The notes under the pieces: generated by a model
Database searches by the model: none
Seen by the model: the letters and a program-made list of their open reading frames with translations, nothing else
Told to the model about the DNA's origin: nothing
Made by a program: the position numbers and the translations under genes
DNA from: Sanguinoderma infundibulare
Taxonomy: Eukaryota; Basidiomycota; Agaricomycetes; Polyporales; Polyporaceae
DNA: 64,000 nt
Direction of reading: 5' to 3'
Assembly (NCBI GenBank): GCA_032821775.1
Contig: JAVLRN010000003.1
Coordinates: 1,860,001 to 1,924,000 of the forward strand
Shown here: in pieces, positions 56,916 to 64,000 of the stretch
Numbering within the stretch: position 1 is the first letter of the stretch
How the letters are laid out: each line of letters begins with the position of its first letter

Positions 56916-59507
56916 TTAGACTTGTGCCGGTACCGCCGCGGAAGCCTCCATGCCCTGGACGTCTGCAGCGCGCTTCGCCCGCTTGATCTTGTGGATCTCC
57001 TCGCGCTTGCCGAAGTCCGAGTCGTGGAGTTCCTGAAAGAAAGGTGTGGTGTCAGTATCCAGCCGCGTTCACGACGAGAAGACGGCGCTGATGTCATGGG
57101 CATGCTTGCGCACGCCTCGGTCACAGGGCAGGGCAGGGCATGGACATCCCGCGACCGCGGGCATGGAAGGACGTCTGAGGGCCGGGATGGTGCTCTGATC
57201 TGATAGGACGGTGGCGACGGTGGCGGAGGCACGGGTGTGCGCGTGTTGGGCCGGAGCTCGGAGACGTAGAGCAAGGGAAACGGGGGAAACGGAGGAATGC
57301 GCTAGCTAGGAACGGGCAGGGACGCACCATGTTGGCGAGGCGCTTGGCGGTAGAGACCGCGTTGAGCTTTTCGAGCACTTTCTCTTCGGAGAGGGAGAGT
57401 TCGGTGAGCTTGACACCTGTACGTCATTGAAGGGAGGGCAGGACGCGCGGGGCGCCGTCAGTGGTCAGCAAACGATAACACGCGGCGCGAGACGCTGGCC
57501 GGGGGTCAATGTGGACGGTCTAACAAGGAAAGTAGGGGGGGAGAGGCGGAGAAATCATGGCGCTAGGTATCAACTCCTGACGTCGAGGAACAGATCGTGG
57601 AGACTAGACGGATAGGTGGGAAGGAAGAGAAAGACAAGCAAGAGACTTACCGATTCGCTCTTCGACTTTGAGGACCCGCTCTTCGTCCCTTTCTGTCACG
57701 AAACTCACCGCGACGCCGCGGCGCCCGGCACGCGCAGTACGACCGACCCTGTGGGTGTACTCTTCCGGTTCGGGAGGGATGTCCCAATTGATGACGATGG
57801 CGACGTCCTCGATGTCCAGACCGCGTGCACCGACGTCTGTGGAGACGAGGACCGGCACGACGGAAGCACGGAAGAGGGAAAGGGACGAAAGGCGTTCACG
57901 CTGTGTCAGGCGAGAGTGGAGGGCAGTCGCGCGGATGCCTAGGGTTTGTAGGAGGTGCGTGAGGTAAGCGGCGGTGCGCGGACGCGTACAGAAAATGATC
58001 GTCGGCGGGGGTTGCTCGGGAACTTCATCTTCGTCATTGGAAGACTTCTTTTGAGGCTTGCCCTTCTTAGAAGGTTTAGACCGACCGCCCTTTTGCTTGC
58101 GAGAGGGTTTAGTCGGCTCTGGGGGAGCCAGGCGGAGGTGAAGGGTGTATTCAGGCGGATTGCACAAGAAGTGGTACAGGTAAGCTTCCCGGATATGGGA
58201 GGGCACCAGGATGAAGTGCTGCTTCAGGGTCTCGACAGTCTCAACCCTATAAAGCGCTCTTGAGTACATCAGTTCATTTTGAAGTGCAGAATGGTACATA
58301 CGGCGCGGTCATTCTGTGGATGAACGGCTTTTGCTTGCCAGGTTTCGGGGGCGCATCGGCGACGCGTTCTACAGCAGGGGTAAGGGTCGCCGTGAACAAG
58401 CACGTCTGACGTTCCTTGGGCAACGTCTCGAACAGATAGGAAAGCTCCGGTGCGAACGAAGACGTCAGGAGCCTGTCGGCTTCATCGAGGATCTGAGTAG
58501 AAGATATGAACGCGCATAGTAATTTACTCGAAAAGGATCCTACCAAGAACTTGATTCGTGACAAGTCCCACTCTCCGGACGTGCTCTTGAGCAAGTCAAC
58601 AATGCGTCCTGGTGTTGCGACAACAACATGTGGACGGTTCCCGAGTTCAAGGGCTTGTGCCATCATATCAATGCCTCCTACGACAACGGCGGTGCGCAGG
58701 CTTAAGGGTGCCCCGAGTACGGCAAATTGCTCCGAGATCTGGAATGCCAACTCTCTATACGATGTGAATACAAAAAATAACGGCATAAGGCAGGCGTGCG
58801 TACCGCGTCGGAGTCAGGACAAGCGCGAATATCCCATACGGGTCTAGGGAGAGCTTCTGGAGGATGGGTAGCGCAAAAGCGATGGTCTTTCCTGAACCAG
58901 TCTTCGCGTTTCCTACGCAATCTCTGCCTTGGATAGCAAGCACGTCAAGATACAACTTCCCCAAACATACGACTGCAAACTCGCCTGCCAGAAGGGGAGG
59001 TATGCACGCCGCCTGGATCTCGGTAGGCGACTTGATGGACATCTTTGCCATGGTTGAGACAAGGACGGAGGAGATGCCCATGGTTTCAAAAGTTGTGGGC
59101 AGCGGCTTCGCGCGTAACGGCGCCTGGATGGTGGTAGGGATGGCAGCCCTCGGCTTGAAAGAGACTCGCGAGAACCCGAACCGGCTGTCTGCGTCCTCGT
59201 CTTTCTCGTCTTGAGGGATGAGTAATGGAGGGGTTACGTGCTGCGAGACGTCGCTCTCGTCACCGGACCCGTCTTGCCCCTCTTCACCCTCGCTTCCCGA
59301 ATAATCCTCCTCGTCCACATGGCCATGGTCATTGTGAGCCTTCTCTTGTACATCCACCTCTTCGTCTGAGGCACAGTCTTGCGGATGGTCCTGCGGATGC
59401 CAGTCTTCCTCGTCCGTGTCGTCCAGTCTTAGCCGTTTTCTCCGGGGCCCTTCCTGCATACGCATGAGATCGTCCGCTGTAAGTTCGCGTCGTTTAGAGC
59501 CAGCCAT
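56916..59507 (-). CDS. DBP8: DEAD-box RNA helicase, DBP8 (DDX49) type
   Basis: Dbp8 is a nucleolar helicase for 18S rRNA and 40S subunit maturation. The start [17 protein letters not shown] leads an acidic N-terminal region of about 120 residues. The helicase core has the Q-motif ([19 protein letters not shown]), motif I AKTGSGKT, Ia PTRELAFQI, GG, Ib [13 protein letters not shown] in ILDEADRLL, and SAT replaced by TAT in LFTATLTP. Domain 2 has [26 protein letters not shown] and [13 protein letters not shown]. Between the two domains lies a Lys/Ser/Pro-rich insert ([20 protein letters not shown]) not found in compact DEAD-box proteins. The tail ([18 protein letters not shown]) ends at TAA 56918-56916. 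All nine motifs are intact. Confidence 0.93.
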
Positions 59508-59975
59508 ATTTCCAAAGACAAACACCAGGATCTAAGCGAGAACAGACAAGAGGAGGACGACGACTTGGGAGAAGCACCAGATTTTGCCGCACACCGATTT
59601 CTCGACCGGGCCGTCGGGCCGGGTCCCAGCAGACAAACACACCGAGGCAGTCCTGCACAAATCGTGCATAACTGACGCGTAATTGTATAACGGAGACTAT
59701 GGCTACAGGTTGTGTTGATAACGGGGAACTCATGTACAGCGTGGGATTATAGAGACAGAGACATGGGGTATCGAGAGCGCACCGCCAGGAAGCGACGAAA
59801 TGTAAAAAAAAAAATAATGCGAGGTGATAACGGAGATCAAGCGTCATGAGACGTGCGTGGATGGATACAATGCGAAGAGACGAGATGCAGAGATAGGAAA
59901 GGGAAAGGGAAATACGACCACCAACGACCGCGACATTCCAGGAGTACGTCCGCGGGCAGCGACGGGGAGCACACC
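59508..59975. other. intergenic between DBP8 and HMG-box gene
   Basis: It carries an A11 run at 59804-59814. Otherwise it is the DBP8 promoter and the HMG gene 3' flank. Confidence 0.5.
59804..59814 (+). repeat. poly(A) tract, 11 nt
   Basis: An uninterrupted run of A, read as poly(T) upstream of DBP8 on the minus strand. It could be a nucleosome-excluding promoter tract. Confidence 0.8.
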
Positions 59976-61435
59976 TCACTGGGAGCGCAGGTCGGGGAAG
60001 ATGGGGGACTCGATGTCAAATTGGCCGTTGAAGTCCGCGAAGGAGAAGTACATGTTCGGGTCCTCGCTCAGGAACTGTGCCCAGTGGCTCAATGGCTCCG
60101 CCACAGGCACAGGAGTGGGCGGCGGGCTGACCGGCTCCTTTGCGGGAGTGGACGGCGAAGATGAGGAAACCGAGGCGGAGGGGTCGGACGGCAACGACGA
60201 CGACCCCTGGGCCGGAGACGGGAAGGCGTCGGGAAACGTGTATTTCGGGGGTGCGGGGAGCACGAGGTCGTTGAAGGCCAAAGCCTTTGCGGTCTGATGT
60301 CGATTTCAGGTAAGCAACCGGCTGCAACTTGGAACAAAGAGAGAAAGGAACGAACCTTTTCTTCGCCCTTCTCCTGCCGAACAATGCTGGAAATGAACTT
60401 CCCCAGCATGTCGTGATGATCGAGCTCGTGGGGGAGAGGCTCAGCGCTGGCGAGAATAGGGAGACGGTACTCCGAAAGGCTCGACGGCGGACGCGAGAGC
60501 GGGACGACAGGAGACGCTGGGACCGACGACGAGGGAGTGAGCGGCATCATAGTTGACGCAGGCGAAAGCGTGGGGCTGTCCGACAGACCAGGAACAGGCT
60601 CGATGTTGACGTTGGCGTTCGCGCGGGCGCGGGCGTTGGCGGTCCGACGAGACTTCGACTTACGGGGACGTGGGGGAGTGACGGGGGCTCCTCGGAGACC
60701 GACGTACTTCTCGCGGATCCAGCGGATGTGCTCCTCGCTGTCCGGCGCCGGGACGTTGGGATCCGAAGACGTCCTCTGGCGTGCCGACTTGCGCTCGGGG
60801 GTGAACTTCCACTCCGGGTACTTCTTCGAGTGCTCTATCTTGACGACCTCGGCCTTGTCGTGCCACGGCTTCTTCTCCTCGTTTGGCAAGAGGTTCCAGC
60901 ACTCGCCAGCGACTTTGCTGATATGCTGTTGGCGCTTCTCGACGTTGGGAGGGATCCGGCCGGACTTGAGAAGCCAAGAACGGTAGAGCATGAAGGCATT
61001 CGCTGGACGGGGGATCTTGTGCTTGGGACTCTCGGGAGTGGAGGGGCGCGACGTCGAAGCCTCAACCGGAGCAGGAGGGGGGCATTGGGATGTGGAGGGG
61101 GTGGGAGTTAACCTTCCGCCGATGGCGTGATAGACCTCGAGGAACGTCTTGATGTGCTCCTCGGTGATGGCGGGAGGATGCTGGGGCGTGGAGCGGGCTG
61201 AAAGAGGATACGGAGAAGGCGCGCGGGAGGAGGGACTGGACGCGGTCAGGGACCACTCGCTACCCGTCGACCAGTCGGAATCGGAAGGGGCCACGGACAC
61301 CGCGCCAGGCGACGCCGAAGGAGGGGGAGGTACAAAGGGGGAAGCCGTATTGAGACCTATCGGGAAAGTGACGCCTGTGATGAGTCGAGGAACGTGGAAG
61401 CTGACCACGCGGCACCACTTACGGTTAGGCTGCAT
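59976..61435 (-). CDS. HMG-box transcription factor (SOX/MATA-HMG type)
   Basis: The ATG at 61435 starts a five-residue exon (MQPNR) joined through a GTAAGT intron to VTFPIGLNTASPFVPPPPS. A Ser/Pro-rich region precedes the HMG box, which reads KIPRPANAFMLYRSWLL, SGRIPPNVEKRQQHISKVAG, CWNLLPNEEKKPWHDKAE and SKKYPEWKF. The RPxNAFMLYR start and the WHDKAE...YP pattern are those of sequence-specific (SOX/MATA) boxes that bend DNA. C-terminal to it are a basic patch (RPRKSKSRRTANARARAN), Ser/Pro-rich activating-type sequence, and a last exon with FPSPAQGSSSLPS and the hydrophobic/acidic end SHWAQFLSEDPNMYFSFADF. The target genes are unknown. No pheromone, receptor or homeodomain genes are nearby, so a mating-type role is not supported. 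Confidence 0.88.
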
Positions 61436-62571
61436 CGTCAACGGCAAGACAACTGGTGCAGACGGAAAGGCAAGAAGAAAAGGTTGCACGTTATAGCGGG
61501 GCAACGAGAAAGGCGGCGGGGCTCTAAGGTGACCTCGGAGGCCACATCGCGTTCTTTATATGTCGGGGAGGACACCATAGCCGCTAGCGGACGGATGGCA
61601 AAGGACGACGATGGAGGACGCATAGGGAAAGCACCCCTCCGTATGATCAACATGCAGCTCCCGACTCTCGTCACATCTCAGTGCACAAAGGCCATACATC
61701 CGCGACCCATAGGTCGGGTGCATCACGTGATCGTCACACCCTGCGCAAGACGAAGCTACTGCATCTCAACTCCCAGGTAAATTACCCAAGACTTTCGCCA
61801 AGTGTGACCCCACCATGCTCCCCGACAATGTAACGACACGCATTTTTCCAGAAAATGTCGTCTACACCCGAATCGTCTACACCACGCGAGCAAGACTCCG
61901 CGCCATCAGATTGTGCCTCCTAGTCTGTGGAAGACTTACAACTACAGCGACGAGACATCGGGTGGCACGACATGACACAACCTGGTCTTCTAGCCAGGAA
62001 GCTGGCCACTGAGGACGAACAGAGGACGAGCGCGCGCAAATGAAAACAGCGACAAGCGCGACGACATTCCTCGCCGACAGCCATGACATCCAGCAGCATT
62101 TCCTGGACGACAATGGAAGTCCTCGTGAGGTCATACGCAACGCGTGCCACTGCATGCGGCGAGCCTCATGGACACAATGAGGTGATGCTGCTCAATGGTG
62201 TCCCATTGCAAGCATCGAAAGGAAGGCGGAATACTCAGACGCACACCGAACGGGGACGAAGAGCCTTTATTTCACCCGCAGAATCGTTCCGCAGAGAGCT
62301 TCCGATGCGCTAAAATCACCTCCTTCACCCGCCCCCCGACCCAAATGGGCGTCCGAATCTGAGAGCGCGCAAACGAACAATGTCCCAGTTCGACATGGCT
62401 GCGAAGAAAGGAGAGAGAGATGCCGAGCGCAAGACGGGAAGCTGCCCAGATGGCCAACGCCGAATGGCATGAAACAGGTCGTTGGGTCCCATGAATCCAA
62501 CAGAATCCTGGCGGTGGCAGAGAGGAGAAGTAACAATGATAGTGTAGGCGCACCATAGCGATAAAAACAGT
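61436..62571. other. 1.1-kb intergenic, HMG gene promoter and SUA5 3' flank
   Basis: It contains a TATAAA box for the HMG gene (minus strand, 61560-61555; 120 bases before its ATG). No gene was recognised in the remaining part. Confidence 0.5.
61555..61560 (-). promoter_or_regulatory. TATA box of the HMG-box gene
   Basis: TATAAA on the minus strand, about 120 bases before the ATG at 61435. Confidence 0.45.
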
Positions 62572-63909
62572 CTAGATCTCTAGCCAAACCGAGTCCCCAG
62601 CGGCCTTCTTCACGCGGTTCATGACCGCGAGGCCCTCCCGTTCCTCGTCTATCTCTTCTATGAGGATGGCATCTACTTTCGCACCGTCCAACGAAAGCAG
62701 TCCGTCGAACAACCGCTGCGCAGATACAGCGGGTTCCCCGAGCGGCCCGAGCGGGTGTCTGGTCCACCGCACGTCCGGCAGAGATGTCGTAGACAGCTTC
62801 GCCAAGAGCGGGGAATCTGAAGGAGCGAGCACTCCGACCTGCAGCGGCCTCCCCAGCGCCTTCGCGTCCGACTGGAGGGTATCCAAAAGAGCAGAGAAGG
62901 GAGTCCGTTCGGCGCCCGGAGGGGGAGGCGAGAGCGTGTGCAGCAGCGTGACGGGCACGCTCGGCGAGTAATGGCGGTACTTCATCCCTGGTGTCGTCGG
63001 TGCGTCCTCGATGACTTCGTCGCTGTAGTCGCGTCGGTGGACGAGCACTTTCGGAAGAGGGTTGAGACCGGAGAGCTCCTCGCGTATGACGCGCTCCAGC
63101 TCTTCCACCGTCACGCCCCCCGGTCTGAGCACGCGCAGGTTTCCGTCCGCCTGAAGGCCATCCACAACGGTGCTCTCCAGCCCGACGCCGCACGGTCCGC
63201 CGTCCAAAATGATGCCCAACTTGCCCTGGAGATCGTTGAATACGTGCTCGGCGCGCGTAGGACTTGGCTTCCCTGACGAGTTCGCGCTCGGGGCGGCCAC
63301 AGGCGCATTGGCGAGCGCGATAAGAGCACGGGCGACAGGATGGGACGGCATGCGCACTGCGACCGTGGGATGGTTCGCGGTGATGATAGGGGGGACGATG
63401 GAGGGATCGTTGGGGAATAGAAGGGTGAGGGGGCCAGGCCAGAAATGCTTCATGAGGATTTCGTAGGTGCGGGAGGGCGAGTACCCCTTCGGAAGCATTT
63501 TGACCAGCATCTCGCGCGAGGAGACGTGCATGATGAGCGGGTTGTCTGGGGGTCGTCCTTTTGTTGAGAAGATGCGCGCGACAGCGGTGGGGTTGAGCCC
63601 GACTGCTCCGAGCCCGTAGACCGTCTCGGTAGGGAAGGCGACGGTTTGGAGGGCACGAAGGTCCAACGACGCACGTTGCAAGGCCTGTAATGTCTCCGAC
63701 GACGTGATCTCCGGTCTGTCGGTGGGGAAGGAGACCGACGCAGTGTCGCACTTGAGGATCTGTGTCGCGAACGCCATCGCGGAGTGGGGGTTTGGGAGGC
63801 GAATCGTAGCGGTCGCGGGGGTTCGGCGCAGAGCAGCTTTATGCAGGAGACTCTTAAAGCAGTTCATGTGAGAAAGCCCCAGACAACGATAAGCCACAAA
63901 ATCAATCAC
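62572..63909 (-). CDS. SUA5: threonylcarbamoyl-AMP synthase SUA5 (YrdC + Sua5 domains)
   Basis: Sua5 makes threonylcarbamoyl-AMP from Thr, bicarbonate and ATP, the first step of t6A37 formation in ANN-decoding tRNAs. The gene is intronless, 445 codons from the first Met. The YrdC domain shows VAFPTETVYGLGAVGLNPTA, IFSTKGRPPDNPLIMHVSS, FWPGPLTLLFP, VAVRMPSHPVARALI, APSANSSGKPSPT and LDGGPCGVGLESTVVD. The C-terminal Sua5 domain starts after the linker TPGMKYRHYSPSVPV and ends LAVMNRVKKAAGDSVWLEI. Three in-frame Met codons (residues 1, 15 and 45) precede the conserved part. The segment between the second and third is Arg/Lys-rich and nearly acid-free (NCFKSLLHKAALRR), like a mitochondrial presequence. 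Confidence 0.95.
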   Translation of the reverse strand: MIDFVAYRCLGLSHMNCFKSLLHKAALRRTPATATIRLPNPHSAMAFATQILKCDTASVSFPTDRPEITSSETLQALQRASLDLRALQTVAFPTETVYGLGAVGLNPTAVARIFSTKGRPPDNPLIMHVSSREMLVKMLPKGYSPSRTYEILMKHFWPGPLTLLFPNDPSIVPPIITANHPTVAVRMPSHPVARALIALANAPVAAPSANSSGKPSPTRAEHVFNDLQGKLGIILDGGPCGVGLESTVVDGLQADGNLRVLRPGGVTVEELERVIREELSGLNPLPKVLVHRRDYSDEVIEDAPTTPGMKYRHYSPSVPVTLLHTLSPPPPGAERTPFSALLDTLQSDAKALGRPLQVGVLAPSDSPLLAKLSTTSLPDVRWTRHPLGPLGEPAVSAQRLFDGLLSLDGAKVDAILIEEIDEEREGLAVMNRVKKAAGDSVWLEI

Positions 63910-64000
63910 AGCATCGATAGTCGGATCGAGTCACAATAGCAGACGTCGTTGCCCTAGTCAGAGTCGGCGCAAAAGTTGATTAAAGTTCCTGGTGCGCTGA

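Noticed and set aside
59976..61435. Mating-type locus suggested by the HMG box
   Set aside because: No pheromone, STE3-type receptor or homeodomain gene is nearby, and HMG factors are numerous in basidiomycetes.
62267..63751. 494-codon open frame on the minus strand
   Set aside because: It is a shifted frame of the intronless SUA5 gene. Arg/His/Pro-rich with no domain, while the SUA5 frame has all family motifs.
1..64000. CRISPR arrays, insertion sequences, LTR elements, rRNA
   Set aside because: Scanned for by eye; no direct-repeat/spacer pattern, terminal repeats, transposase/integrase motifs or rRNA sequence were seen.

Overview
The window is nuclear DNA of a filamentous basidiomycete, most likely an Agaricomycete of the wood-decay/polypore type. 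The evidence is GC-rich coding DNA, many phase-conserved introns of about 45-60 nt (GTRNGT ... CTAAC ... YAG), and a typical gene set: class III chitin synthase, a basidiomycete-type P450, Dal5-type transporters, a GST-like protein and a BTB protein. No transposon, CRISPR array, virus or plasmid is recognisable. All gene models were read by eye from splice signals and frame continuity. For RHEB, chitin synthase, SPO12-like, AARSD1-like, NEM1, U1A and MOB1 the summed exons form exact codon multiples.

Layout. 1-2243 (+): 3' part of a TOM20 receptor gene running into a SET-domain methyltransferase, possibly one gene with alternative splicing. 2.9-5.5 kb (-): fungal protein of unknown function. 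6.4-9.4 kb (-): CLPTM1 family. 9.7-11.1 kb (-): GST-like. 11.9-15.2 kb (+): chitin synthase. 15.9-16.5 kb (-): SPO12-like. 16.5-21.8 kb: gene desert. 21.8-22.7 kb (+): RHEB GTPase. 24.1-28.1 kb (-): GH2 beta-mannosidase. 28.5-38.6 kb: three paralogous Dal5/allantoate-type MFS transporters, one (-) and two tandem (+), flanking an alanyl-tRNA editing protein (+) and a RING protein (-). 38.8-40.9 kb (-): P450. 41.25 kb: tRNA-Cys. 41.8-43.5 kb (+): NEM1 phosphatase. 44.6-45.7 kb (-): SNF7. 46.3-47.7 kb (-): ceramide synthase. 48.2-49.1 kb (+): U1A/U2B''. 49.4-52.1 kb (-): two tandem DJ-1/PfpI genes. 52.7-53.9 kb (+): MOB1. 54.4-55.7 kb (+): BTB protein. 56.9-59.5 kb (-): DBP8 helicase. 60.0-61.4 kb (-): HMG-box factor. 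62.6-63.9 kb (-): SUA5.

Most genes are single-copy housekeeping functions: mitochondrial import, TOR signalling, mitotic exit and septation (SPO12, MOB1), ESCRT-III, sphingolipid and phospholipid regulation (ceramide synthase, NEM1), splicing, ribosome biogenesis and tRNA modification/proofreading. Accessory content is concentrated at 28-41 kb (transporter trio plus P450) and at 49-52 kb (stress-type DJ-1 duplicates).

The observations most worth checking are: (i) the in-frame TOM20-to-SET splice junction, which could make either a receptor alone or a receptor-methyltransferase fusion from one locus; (ii) a frame-preserving 72-nt intron in SNF7; (iii) a presequence-like N-terminal extension before a second start in SUA5; (iv) STRE/HSE-like boxes in front of only one DJ-1 duplicate; (v) the non-canonical NKxD motif of RHEB; and (vi) the 5.2-kb desert. 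Nothing here clearly amounts to a new multi-gene system.
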